24,366 nt of DNA, taken from Candidatus Aphodoplasma excrementigallinarum. GTDB lineage: Bacteria; Bacillota; Clostridia; UBA1381; UMGS1253. Location of the stretch: positions 1 through 24,366 of the forward strand of contig DVOF01000209.1 in NCBI GenBank assembly GCA_018713805.1, given 5' to 3'. Positions 1-6,137 of the stretch are shown piece after piece. The notes under the pieces were generated by a model. The model saw only the letters and a program-made list of their open reading frames with translations. It was not told where the DNA came from and made no database searches. Made by a program: the position numbers and the translations under genes. The first letter of the stretch is position 1. Every line of letters starts with the position of its first letter.

Positions 1-63
1 CATCAACCACATTGCCCGACACAAGTCGTGGTAATTTTTTTATATTTAAAGTCAAGCGTAATT

Positions 64-98
64 ACACAAAAAAAGCGGCTGCATATGCAGCCGCTTTT
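64..98 (-). terminator. Rho-independent terminator after rplL
   Basis: Positions 71-98 form a perfect 28-bp palindrome (AAAAGCGGCTGCAT and its complement). Read on the minus strand, the stem is followed by a run of T (the complement of the A run at 68-74). It lies 14 bp beyond the rplL stop, so it ends the rplJ-rplL transcript. Bases 1-63 hold no feature I can support. Confidence 0.88.
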
Positions 99-111
99 CT
101 GTACTACGAAA

Positions 112-498
112 TTATTTAACCTCAACCTTAGCGCCAACTTCTTCAAGCTTCGCCTTGATTGCATCTGCGTCTTCCTTCGAAGCGCCTTCCTTAACCGGCT
201 TCGGAGCTCCGTCAACAAGCTCCTTCGCTTCCTTCAGGCCAAGACCCGTGATCTCACGAACAACCTTGATAACCTTAACCTTCTCAGCGCCAGCCTCAGC
301 GAGGATAACGTCAAACTCGGTCTTCTCAGCAGCAACCGCGCCAGCGTCTCCGCCAGCTGCGCCAGCTACAGCAGCAACTGCTACCGGAGCAGCCGCGCTT
401 ACGCCGAATTCCTCTTCCATAGCCTTAACCAGTTCCGAAACCTCTAATACAGTCAGCTCTTTGATTGCGTCCAATACGCTTGTTACTTTCTCACTCAT
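112..498 (-). CDS. rplL: 50S ribosomal protein L7/L12
   Basis: L7/L12 forms the flexible stalk of the large ribosomal subunit and recruits translation GTPases. The 128-residue product has the family layout: an N-terminal dimerisation helix pair (about 1-33), an Ala/Gly/Val-rich hinge (about 35-56), and a C-terminal globular domain with the conserved FDVILAEAGAEKVKVIKVVR stretch and GLGLKEAKELVDGAPKPVKE. Length is normal for the family. The ATG is preceded by GGAGG seven to eight bases upstream. It is the last gene of the minus-strand ribosomal cluster, 45 bp after rplJ, and is followed at once by a strong terminator. It is presumably made with L10 under control of the L10 leader upstream of rplJ. 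Confidence 0.98.
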   Translation of the reverse strand: MSEKVTSVLDAIKELTVLEVSELVKAMEEEFGVSAAAPVAVAAVAGAAGGDAGAVAAEKTEFDVILAEAGAEKVKVIKVVREITGLGLKEAKELVDGAPKPVKEGASKEDADAIKAKLEEVGAKVEVK

Positions 499-543
499 TT
501 TTTATACCTCCATCATTCATAATAAATTTTCATGTATTTTGTA

Positions 544-1083
544 TTATTCGCCTGCTGCGGCCTTCTTCTCCGCATAAGCGTTAAGCGCAATAGCCATAGC
601 ACGGATATTCCCCTGCAGGATATTGACAACGCCGGAAACCGGCGCATTCAGGCTGCCCATCAGCTTTGCAATGAGCTCGTCCTTCGACGGCAGCTTCGAC
701 AGTTCTTCAACCGCTTTTACATCGATTACCTTACCGTCAACAAAGCCGGCCTTGATGCTGACAACGTCGTTGTCCTTTGCAAACTTGGCAAGCACCTTTG
801 CCGGAGCAACCGCGTCCGTAGACGAAACTGCAAGCGCAGTCGGCCCATGCAGCACCGGGTCAAGCTCCTCAAGGCCTGCCTCTTTGGATGCAAACCGCGT
901 CAGCGTGTTCTTTACAACATGGTAATCAACGCCCGCTGCACGAAGGTCGTTACGCAGCTTTGTATCCTCTTCCACGGTCAGCCCGCGGTAGTCAAACAGC
1001 ACGCCCGCCTGTGCGTTCTTAAGCGTTTCTGTCAGCTCAGCGACAATCTGCTTTTTTTCATTTAAAACCTTTTCACTTGGCAT
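544..1083 (-). CDS. rplJ: 50S ribosomal protein L10
   Basis: L10 anchors the L7/L12 dimers to the 23S rRNA stalk base. The 179-residue product starts MPSEKVLNEKKQIVAELTE and carries the conserved segments GVLFDYRGLTVEEDTKLR, VVKNTL and the GPTALAVS region, followed by a C-terminal helix rich in Ala, Ile and Leu that binds L7/L12. The ATG follows AGGAGGTGA by about eight bases. Upstream lies the L10 leader, with its own promoter behind rplA; downstream is rplL after 45 bp. L10 (with L12) is the known ligand of that leader, so feedback control of both genes is expected from family knowledge. Confidence 0.98.
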   Translation of the reverse strand: MPSEKVLNEKKQIVAELTETLKNAQAGVLFDYRGLTVEEDTKLRNDLRAAGVDYHVVKNTLTRFASKEAGLEELDPVLHGPTALAVSSTDAVAPAKVLAKFAKDNDVVSIKAGFVDGKVIDVKAVEELSKLPSKDELIAKLMGSLNAPVSGVVNILQGNIRAMAIALNAYAEKKAAAGE

Positions 1084-1142
1084 CGTAGATTCACCTCCTG
1101 TACTGGCTTACATTCTGCCCTACTCCGTTTCCCTAAACCAGG

Positions 1143-1179
1143 AAACAAAACAGGCTCTCCCGCAGAACGCAGGAGAGCC
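1143..1179 (-). terminator. Attenuator hairpin of the rplJ-rplL leader
   Basis: On the minus strand GGCTCTCCTGC pairs with GCGGGAGAGCC (one G-U pair) around a 5-base loop, followed by TGTTTTGTTT. It sits between the L10 leader core and the rplJ ribosome site, the position of a leader attenuator. Inference: it lets excess L10 stop transcription before rplJ. Confidence 0.75.
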
Positions 1180-1300
1180 CAAGCATACGCAATGTCAACG
1201 ATACACATAACTGTGCCATATCGTCAAAAGCCCACCTCGGCAGGAAAGCAATCCGCTTATTATGGCGCAAATGCGCCACCTGCTGTCTACGGAAGATATA
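1145..1300 (-). promoter_or_regulatory. Ribosomal protein L10 leader RNA
   Basis: The minus strand carries the hallmark L10-leader blocks CCGTAGACAGCAGGTG (1277-1292) and CCTGCCGAGGT (1234-1244), separated by a GGCGCA..TGCGCC hairpin. These blocks form the kink-turn region that mimics the L10 site on 23S rRNA. The leader starts about 20 bases after the promoter at 1319-1347 and runs into an attenuator hairpin and then rplJ. The exact boundaries are approximate. Confidence 0.9.
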
Positions 1301-1318
1301 TAATTTTTAACAAACAAT

Positions 1319-1347
1319 ATATTACCACAACTTAATCAGCATGTCAA
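1319..1347 (-). promoter_or_regulatory. Sigma-A type promoter for rplJ-rplL
   Basis: Minus strand TTGACA (1342-1347), 17-bp spacer, TAATAT (1319-1324). The -35 box is perfect. It lies 9 bp past the rplA stop and just before the L10 leader, so rplJ-rplL can be transcribed independently of the upstream genes. Confidence 0.85.
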
Positions 1348-1355
1348 GCATAAAA

Positions 1356-2051
1356 TTACGCTTCCGCCCTCGCAGGATTGATCTTGATGCCAGGACCCAT
1401 CGTCGATGCGATGGCAACGCTTCTCAAATACTGTCCCTTCGCAGCCGCAGGCTTTGCCTTAATAACAGCGCCCATCAGCGTGCGGTAATTCTCCATCAGC
1501 TTTTCAACACCGAAGGATGCCTTCCCAATCGGGCAGTGGATAATATTTGTTTTGTCCAGCCTGTACTCGATTTTACCAGATTTGATCTCGTTGATCGCCT
1601 TGGTAACATCCGGCGTAACCGTGCCCGCCTTCGGGCTCGGCATGAGGCCCTTCGGGCCAAGTACCTTACCAAGCCGGCCGACAACGCCCATCATATCCGG
1701 CGTTGCAACAACGACGTCATAGTCGAACCAGCCGTCGTTCTGAATCCTCGGAATCAGCTCCTCGCCGCCTACAAAGTCAGCGCCAGCCGCCTCCGCTTCT
1801 GCGATTTTGTCGCCTTTTGCAAATACGAGCACGCGCGCTACCTTACCTGTGCCGTTCGGCAGAACGACCGCGCCGCGCACCTGCTGGTCTGCATGTCTGG
1901 AGTCAACGCCAAGCTTGATATGAACCTCGACGGTCTCGTCAAACTTCGCCTTCGCAGTCTTTACCGCAAAGTCCATCGCTTCCGCCGGGTCATACAGTTT
2001 AGACTTGTCAAACAGCTTTACGCTGTCCTGATATTTTTTCCCTCGAAACAT
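1356..2051 (-). CDS. rplA: 50S ribosomal protein L1
   Basis: L1 forms the mobile stalk that helps release E-site tRNA and is a translational repressor of its own operon in several bacteria. The 231-residue product (usual length about 230) begins MFRGKKYQDSVKLFDKSKLY and has the L1 signatures: VEVHIKLGVDSRHADQQVRG, VVLPNGTGK, GKVLGPKGLMPSPKAGTVT, and the C-terminal KGQYLRSVAIASTMGPGIKI. An AAGGAGGAAAGG ribosome site precedes the ATG. It follows rplK by 81 bp, and that gap holds an RNA motif resembling the L1 binding site of 23S rRNA, which suggests autoregulation. Confidence 0.98.
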   Translation of the reverse strand: MFRGKKYQDSVKLFDKSKLYDPAEAMDFAVKTAKAKFDETVEVHIKLGVDSRHADQQVRGAVVLPNGTGKVARVLVFAKGDKIAEAEAAGADFVGGEELIPRIQNDGWFDYDVVVATPDMMGVVGRLGKVLGPKGLMPSPKAGTVTPDVTKAINEIKSGKIEYRLDKTNIIHCPIGKASFGVEKLMENYRTLMGAVIKAKPAAAKGQYLRSVAIASTMGPGIKINPARAEA

Positions 2052-2070
2052 GATTTCCTTTCCTCCTTCT

Positions 2071-2107
2071 GTGGTCTAACAAAGCGGAACCTCCCCGCTT
2101 CTCCCAC
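2071..2107 (-). promoter_or_regulatory. L1-binding-site-like RNA hairpin before rplA
   Basis: The minus strand reads GTGGGAG (2101-2107), a 6-bp hairpin AAGCGG/CCGCTT, then TGTTAGACCAC ending at 2071. Outer GTGG/CCAC pairing, a one-sided purine internal loop and an inner helix resemble helix 77 of 23S rRNA, where E. coli has GGTGGGAGG opposite AAATACCACC. It lies directly before the rplA ribosome site. Similarity to the rRNA is from memory; L1 binding is inferred. Confidence 0.62.
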
Positions 2108-2132
2108 GAAATCACTCGGCTCAATCGCCAAG

Positions 2133-2558
2133 TCAGTCTCCCACTACGATCCCCATGCTTCTTGCCGTGCCGGCAATCATGCTCATCGCAGCTTCCACGC
2201 TTGCAGCGTTTAAGTCGGGCATTTTCTGCTCTGCAATCTGCCGCAGCGCATCCTGCGAAATCGTAGCAACCTTTGTCTTGTTCGGTACGCCGGAGCCGCT
2301 TTCGATCTTGCACGCCTTCTTGAGAAGGACAGCAGCCGGCGGAGTTTTTGTAACGAAAGAGAAGGAACGGTCTGCATATACGGTGATAACAACCGGAATG
2401 ATCAAACCGGCGTCCTTAGCCGTCTTTTCATTAAACTCCTTACAAAACTGCATGATGTTCACACCATGCTGACCCAACGCAGGGCCAACCGGCGGAGCAG
2501 GCGTTGCCTTTCCTGCCGCAATCTGTAACTTGATAAAACCTGCAACTTTCTGAGCCAT
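2133..2558 (-). CDS. rplK: 50S ribosomal protein L11
   Basis: L11 forms the GTPase-associated centre with 23S rRNA and is needed for RelA activation and factor binding. The product is 141 residues, the standard length. It begins MAQKVAGFIKLQIAAGKATP and shows PPVGPALGQHGVNIMQFCKEFN (Pro-rich N-domain), PVVITVYADRSFSFVTKTPPA, and the RNA-binding C-domain ending in GTARSMGIVV. AGGAGGTG precedes the ATG. It sits between nusG and rplA, as in most bacteria. The gap upstream carries a motif resembling the L1 binding site, so L1 may repress rplK-rplA translation here as in E. coli. Confidence 0.98.
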   Translation of the reverse strand: MAQKVAGFIKLQIAAGKATPAPPVGPALGQHGVNIMQFCKEFNEKTAKDAGLIIPVVITVYADRSFSFVTKTPPAAVLLKKACKIESGSGVPNKTKVATISQDALRQIAEQKMPDLNAASVEAAMSMIAGTARSMGIVVGD

Positions 2559-2586
2559 GTGACTTGCACCTCCTATTCAAACAAAT

Positions 2587-2615
2587 GTGGTAATGGCGGA
2601 CATACGTCCTCCCAC
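2587..2615 (-). promoter_or_regulatory. L1-binding-site-like RNA hairpin before rplK
   Basis: The minus strand reads GTGGGAGGAC (from 2615), loop GTAT, GTCC, then CGCCATTACCAC ending at 2587. It therefore has the same GTGGGAG...(T/A)NACCAC frame as the motif before rplA, with a GGAC/GTCC inner helix. It lies 19 bases upstream of the rplK AGGAGG site. This is the classical position of the L1 operator in the L11 operon of E. coli. L1 binding is inferred. Confidence 0.65.
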
Positions 2616-2684
2616 GCAGGACATTCCCTGTCCCGCACAGCGCAAAACCTCTGCGCTCTATACTAACAAACGGCAAGCCGTCTA

Positions 2685-3221
2685 TTAATCGAGTGTTTCA
2701 ACCTGATAAAAATCGAGTTCTACCGGCGTATCCTGCCCAAACATGGACACACAAATGCGAACCTTCTGCTTTTCTTCATTGATTTCCTCAACAACGCCGA
2801 TAAAACCGTCGAGCGGGCCGGACGCGACCTTCACGCTGTCGCCGACAGCAAAATTGACCTCCGTCACGTGCTTTTCGATCCCCAGCTCATACACCTCTTC
2901 CTCCGTGAGAGGGACCGGCTTCGAGCCCGGGCCGACAAAGCTTGTCACGCCGCGCGTGTTCCGCACGATAAACCACGTCATGTCGTTCATGACCATCTTC
3001 ACGATCACATATCCCGGCAGCACCTTGCGGGAAACCGCCTTGCGCTCCTGCGTGCCGTCCTCCTTTTCCTTTACCTCGACGACTTCCTCCATCGGGATAC
3101 GGATCTCCTGGATCATGTCCTGCATACCACGGTTTTCTACCGTTTTTTCGATGTTCGTCTTAACTTTATTTTCATAGCCCGAATAGGTATGTATCACATA
3201 CCATTTCGCTGTATCAGCCAT
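2685..3221 (-). CDS. nusG: Transcription termination/antitermination factor NusG
   Basis: NusG binds RNA polymerase during elongation, affects pausing and termination, and can couple polymerase to the ribosome through S10. The 178-residue product has the N-terminal NGN domain (KWYVIHTYSGYENKVKTNIE at the start, GYVIVKMVMNDMTWFIVRNT, then GFVGPGSKP-like TSFVGPGSKPVPLT) and a C-terminal KOW domain (about 120-178; VKVASGPLDGFIGVVEEIN). Length is normal. AAGGAG lies ten bases before the ATG. It is 60 bp downstream of secE and 126 bp upstream of rplK, the usual order. Confidence 0.98.
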   Translation of the reverse strand: MADTAKWYVIHTYSGYENKVKTNIEKTVENRGMQDMIQEIRIPMEEVVEVKEKEDGTQERKAVSRKVLPGYVIVKMVMNDMTWFIVRNTRGVTSFVGPGSKPVPLTEEEVYELGIEKHVTEVNFAVGDSVKVASGPLDGFIGVVEEINEEKQKVRICVSMFGQDTPVELDFYQVETLD

Positions 3222-3281
3222 ACCTCACTGCTCCTTTGCGGGCGATTGCGGCAGCGTCCGCCGCAGCAGACGCCATAACTA

Positions 3282-3536
3282 TTACTGGAATTTCAAAATC
3301 TCGGAAAATGCTCTGCCGAAATCGCCAATGATCGCGCCGCGTACAATGCCGCCGAAAATCGTGTCGACGATTGCCAGGCAGATACCAACCATTATGATAA
3401 CGGCGATTACGATCACAGTGTTATTCACCGTCTGCGACCAGGTCGGCCATACAACCTTCTTCATCTCGCTCTTCACTTCGCGGAAGAACTTTGCGATCCT
3501 CGAAAAGAACCCTGCCTTTTTTGCAGTTTCGCTCAT
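3282..3536 (-). CDS. secE: Preprotein translocase subunit SecE
   Basis: SecE stabilises SecY in the protein-conducting channel of the membrane. The 84-residue product has the single-span bacterial form: a basic amphipathic N-terminal region with the conserved EVKSEMKKVVWPTWSQ (about 20-35), then one transmembrane helix (about 39-62, NTVIVIAVIIMVGICLAIVD). The short C-terminal tail GRAFSEILKFQ is slightly longer than in Bacillus. An AGGAGGAG site precedes the ATG. Its place between rpmG and nusG is standard. Confidence 0.97.
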   Translation of the reverse strand: MSETAKKAGFFSRIAKFFREVKSEMKKVVWPTWSQTVNNTVIVIAVIIMVGICLAIVDTIFGGIVRGAIIGDFGRAFSEILKFQ

Positions 3537-3574
3537 ACTAAATCTCCTCCTAAATCAGTCAGGCCACCGCGTAA

Positions 3575-3724
3575 CTATTTTGTTTCCTTATGGAGCGTGT
3601 GCTTTCTGCAAAACTTGCAATACTTGTTGAGCTCAAGCCTGTCCGGCGTATTCTTCTTGTCCTTCATCGTATTGTAGTTTCTCTGCTTGCACTCACTGCA
3701 TGCCAATGTGATTTTCGTCCTCAT
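3575..3724 (-). CDS. rpmG: 50S ribosomal protein L33
   Basis: This 49-residue frame encodes a small zinc-ribbon ribosomal protein: MRTKITLACSECKQRNYNTM at the start, then KDKKNTPDRLELNKYCKFC and RKHTLHKETK. Two Cys pairs (C9/C12 and C36/C39) identify the zinc-binding, Cys-containing type of L33. AGGTG lies just upstream, in GGAGGTGTAGAG before the ATG. It is the first gene of the operon, about 157 bp from the promoter at 3881-3909, and 38 bp before secE, as is common in Bacillota. Confidence 0.97.
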   Translation of the reverse strand: MRTKITLACSECKQRNYNTMKDKKNTPDRLELNKYCKFCRKHTLHKETK

Positions 3725-3880
3725 CTCTACACCTCCATTTATGATACGCGCCGTGCCGCCGCACAGCCATATAAACTTACCGCTTCCCGCTTAAACAGTC
3801 CCCTATCCGGCAGGACAGGCGGCATAAAATGCAGCAAACAAATTACGCACAAAAAAAAAGACTTCTACGAAAGCATTACT

Positions 3881-3909
3881 ACTATACCATATTCCCATAG
3901 ACAAGTCAA
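3881..3909 (-). promoter_or_regulatory. Sigma-A type promoter for rpmG-secE-nusG-rplK-rplA
   Basis: Minus strand TTGACT (3904-3909), 17-bp spacer containing TATGG next to the -10, TATAGT (3881-3886). It drives the translation-apparatus operon. The leader of about 150 bases to rpmG shows no structure I can name; it contains a run of nine T on the minus strand (3851-3859) without a clear stem. Confidence 0.8.
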
Positions 3910-4001
3910 GAGGGAAACAGGAAATATTTTTTATCCGTCCGCGTTTTTGACATACTGCTCACAGCCCGGCAGCTTTTTCGTCAAAATACGACATCCCGCC
4001 C

Positions 4002-4030
4002 TTGCCTTTTTTCCTCCGAACAGATATAAT
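4002..4030 (+). promoter_or_regulatory. Sigma-A type promoter for radC
   Basis: TTGCCT (4002-4007), 17-bp spacer, TATAAT (4025-4030). The start of transcription would be near 4037. This rules out the earlier in-frame ATG at 4002 as the radC start. It is divergent from the rpmG promoter, with about 90 bp between the two -35 boxes. Confidence 0.72.
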
Positions 4031-4085
4031 AATTGTAACCGAACCGACGGGTTTTATTCTAAAAATGACGGAGGATGACGGCAAC

Positions 4086-4781
4086 ATGGCACAGAACACG
4101 ACAAAGGAAAACTCCCATTCCGGCCACCGTGTCCGGCTGAAGCAGCGGTTCCTGTCCGAAGGGCTGGACGCTTTCAACGAACACCAGATTCTTGAGCTGC
4201 TGCTGTTTTACACGATACCGCTCAAGGATACAAACGAAATCGCGCACGACCTGATCAAAACCTTTGGCTCGCTCTCGCGCGTATTCGACGCGCACCCGAA
4301 GGAGCTGCAGAAGGTGCATGGTATCAGCGAGCACAGCAGCACGCTCATCTCCATGATCCCGCAGCTTTCCCGTGCGTACCTCAAGGACCTGACCCGGGAA
4401 CGTCCGGTCCTGAGCAGTACCCAGGCTGCGGGAGAATATATCAAAAACTTTTTCATGGGCCGAATCTATGAGGTGTTTTATATCTTCTGTATGGACAAGT
4501 CCTGCCGCGTCATCCACGAGGAAAAAATCTGCGAGGGCACGCTCGACGAAACGCCATGCTACCCGCGCCTCGTGCTGGAGGCCGCATTCCGCCACAATGC
4601 ACAGCGCGTCATTTTTGCCCACAACCATCCTTCGGATATCCTGAAGCCCTCTCCCGGCGACATTGAATCGACGCATAAGCTTGTCCAAATCTTTGAAAGC
4701 GTCGATATCGAGGTCGTCGACCATATCATCGCCGGCAAGTCCGGCTACATCAGCATGGCGGAATTGAGCTGCCTGCGGTAG
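4086..4781 (+). CDS. radC: RadC family JAMM/MPN-domain protein
   Basis: RadC proteins join a helix-hairpin-helix-like N-terminal region (about 20-100) to a C-terminal JAMM (MPN+) domain; their cellular role is still unclear despite the old DNA-repair name. The product is 231 residues, the usual size. The metal-binding motif is intact: H179-N-H181-P, S189 and D192 in HNHPSDILKPSPGD, with the family segment CMDKSCRVIHEEKICEGTLD before it. The helix-hairpin-helix part has LLLFYTIPLKDTNEIAHDLI and KVHGISEHS. I chose ATG 4086 because GGAGG lies 11 bases upstream and both earlier in-frame ATGs are worse (4002 overlaps the promoter; 4065 has no good site). A bidirectional terminator follows. Confidence 0.93.
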   Translation: MAQNTTKENSHSGHRVRLKQRFLSEGLDAFNEHQILELLLFYTIPLKDTNEIAHDLIKTFGSLSRVFDAHPKELQKVHGISEHSSTLISMIPQLSRAYLKDLTRERPVLSSTQAAGEYIKNFFMGRIYEVFYIFCMDKSCRVIHEEKICEGTLDETPCYPRLVLEAAFRHNAQRVIFAHNHPSDILKPSPGDIESTHKLVQIFESVDIEVVDHIIAGKSGYISMAELSCLR

Positions 4782-4800
4782 ATTATTTATTATATGAAAG

Positions 4801-4828
4801 AAAAAAGACGGCGGCCGCCGTCTTTTTT
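4801..4828. terminator. Bidirectional terminator between radC and the convergent gene
   Basis: A perfect 28-bp palindrome: AAAAAAGACGGCGG and its complement, with A and T runs on the two sides. It can end radC (plus) and the gene at 4828-5295 (minus). The stop codon of the latter starts inside the T run. Confidence 0.9.
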
Positions 4829-5295
4829 TACTGGATTTCGTACGTCCCCTTGATCATAAAGATCGCCTCGCTCGTGACGTTGATACCGCGCCCGTCCGCA
4901 AGCGGCACAATGAGCAAATGGTTCGCCGGAACCGCCGTCCCGTCTGCCAAATCCGTCCCGCCGGTCGTATCCGCAATGCCGCCGCGCATCGACCCGATTA
5001 CCGTACCGCTGCCCATGCGCAGGATTAGCTCTGTCCCTTCACCGGCCATGACCCTCTGTCCGGCGCTGACATTGACGACCTCAAACGTCGCGCTCTGCCC
5101 CTGCGGGTTCGACGGCGTAAGCCCGCCCACAACGCTGTCTATGTAGGAGTAGATTCTCGGCAGTAAAACATTGTCGATATAGCTTTTGCTGATCAGCGGG
5201 TCGCCGTCGCTGCCCGGGTCGGCTGCAAACGCGAATCCAACTCCGCAAACCGCTACAATTCCCGCGGCGCACAACGCCGCAATCCTCTTTTTCAT
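4828..5295 (-). CDS. Exported protein of unknown function
   Basis: I do not recognise a named function. The 155-residue product begins with a clear signal peptide (MKKRIAALCAAGIVAVCGVG, then FAFA, probable cleavage before ADPG). The mature part has DPGSDGDPLISKSYIDNVLLPR followed by a beta-rich region with VVNVSAGQRVMAGEGTELIL, a Gly/Thr stretch (GGIADTTGGTDLADGTAV) and NHLLIVPLADGRGI. Similar small exported proteins with an ADPGS..DPL start occur widely in Clostridia as hypothetical proteins (from memory). ATG 5295 is preferred to the GTG at 5304: AGGGG lies eight bases before the ATG but touches the GTG. It stands alone, convergent to radC. Confidence 0.8.
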   Translation of the reverse strand: MKKRIAALCAAGIVAVCGVGFAFAADPGSDGDPLISKSYIDNVLLPRIYSYIDSVVGGLTPSNPQGQSATFEVVNVSAGQRVMAGEGTELILRMGSGTVIGSMRGGIADTTGGTDLADGTAVPANHLLIVPLADGRGINVTSEAIFMIKGTYEIQ

Positions 5296-5351
5296 CTTTT
5301 GCACCCCTGTTTCTGTTATCTTTTTCCTCGATATCTATATTTTAGTAAAAA

Positions 5352-5702
5352 TTAAACGTCCACTAACCCAAAGCTTATGGATATGGCTTTATTTACCTGC
5401 GCCATAAGCGTTTTGTCCAGACGTCCAATTTTTTCCCGAAGCCTTCTTTTATCGATCGTCCGTATCTGCTCGAGCAAAATCACAGAATCCTTGCTTAATC
5501 CATACTCTGCCGCGCCGATCTCAATATGCGTCGGCATCTTTGCCTTGTTGATCTGCGATGTGATTGCAGCCGCAATGACCGTCGGGCTGTACTTGTTCCC
5601 GACATCATTTTGCACAATCAAAACAGGACGGACGCCGCCCTGCTCCGAACCGATGACAGGGCTTAAATCAGCATAGAAAATGTCGCCTCTTTTAACAATC
5701 AC
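5352..5702 (-). CDS. ndoA: EndoA/MazF-family mRNA interferase toxin
   Basis: EndoA cleaves single-stranded mRNA (at UACAU in B. subtilis) and is held inactive by its antitoxin. The 116-residue product matches Bacillus EndoA along its length: MIVKRGDIFYADLSPVIGSE, QGGVRPVLIVQND, AAITSQINKAKMPTHIEI, DSVILLEQIRTIDKRRL. The catalytic residues known for EndoA, R25 and T48, are both present. The start is a GTG overlapping the antitoxin stop by four bases (GTGA), which implies translational coupling. No ribosome site stronger than the coupling is seen. It is the last gene of the alr-ndoAI-ndoA arrangement. Confidence 0.96.
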   Translation of the reverse strand: MIVKRGDIFYADLSPVIGSEQGGVRPVLIVQNDVGNKYSPTVIAAAITSQINKAKMPTHIEIGAAEYGLSKDSVILLEQIRTIDKRRLREKIGRLDKTLMAQVNKAISISFGLVDV

Positions 5703-6001
5703 TCAGTTTCACACTCCGATAATTTTTCCTCATAATACATCTGCGTATCATTATCCGCCTCAAAATACAGCTCTGCGAGTGATAAATTGATGTCCCCCAT
5801 CTCAATGTATCCGTTTTTCAGCTTTTCCCGTAGCTTTTTGCGCTGCTGCTCCTTTAAGCATTCCCCAAGCGCGCGCCTGATAAACTCGCTCCTGCTGATC
5901 CCCTCTGCAGACGAAGCCTCGTCTACCCCTTCGACCAGCTCCAAAGGAAGCGCAATCAAAATTTTCTTGTATTCCGGCACCGTGACCCGACCCCCATTCA
6001 T
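5699..6001 (-). CDS. ndoAI: EndoAI-type ribbon-helix-helix antitoxin
   Basis: This protein should neutralise EndoA and repress its own promoter. The 100-residue product has a ribbon-helix-helix DNA-binding N-terminus (KKILIALPLELVEGVDEAS, then SAEGISRSEFIRRALGECL) and the toxin-binding tail typical of EndoAI (KNGYIEMGDINLSLAELYFE). I chose ATG 6001 because GAGG lies nine bases upstream. GTG 5980 (giving MPEYKKIL) is an alternative that fits the start of related proteins. It overlaps ndoA by four bases. A consensus promoter with a repeat over the -10 box precedes it, so it can be expressed apart from alr. Confidence 0.9.
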   Translation of the reverse strand: MNGGRVTVPEYKKILIALPLELVEGVDEASSAEGISRSEFIRRALGECLKEQQRKKLREKLKNGYIEMGDINLSLAELYFEADNDTQMYYEEKLSECETE

Positions 6002-6088
6002 GCGTGATGACCTCAATATCCAAAGCAGCGAAGGGTTTGTTCGCTGTTCCGTTTGGTAGAAATGCCGAAGGCAAAAATATATTCCTTC

Positions 6089-6111
6089 AGTATATACTCA
6101 AATTATATACT
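6089..6111 (-). repeat. Repeat overlapping the ndoAI -10 box, candidate operator
   Basis: TATATACT occurs at 6091-6098 and again at 6104-6111, 13 bp apart. The first copy is half of the perfect palindrome AGTATATACT (6089-6098), and the second covers the -10 box. Ribbon-helix-helix repressors often bind tandem short sites, so this is a candidate EndoAI operator. Binding is inferred. Confidence 0.5.
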
Positions 6112-6130
6112 AAAAAAACATATTCGTCAA
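6102..6130 (-). promoter_or_regulatory. Sigma-A type promoter for ndoAI-ndoA
   Basis: Minus strand TTGACG (6125-6130), 17-bp spacer, perfect TATAAT (6102-6107). It lies 7 bp past the alr stop, so the toxin-antitoxin pair has its own strong promoter within the larger cluster. Confidence 0.82.
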
Positions 6131-6137
6131 TAGCAGT

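Noticed and set aside
4002..4085. Upstream in-frame extension of RadC from ATG 4002
   Set aside because: The extension contains a TTGCCT-17-TATAAT promoter, so the first ATG would lie before the transcript start.
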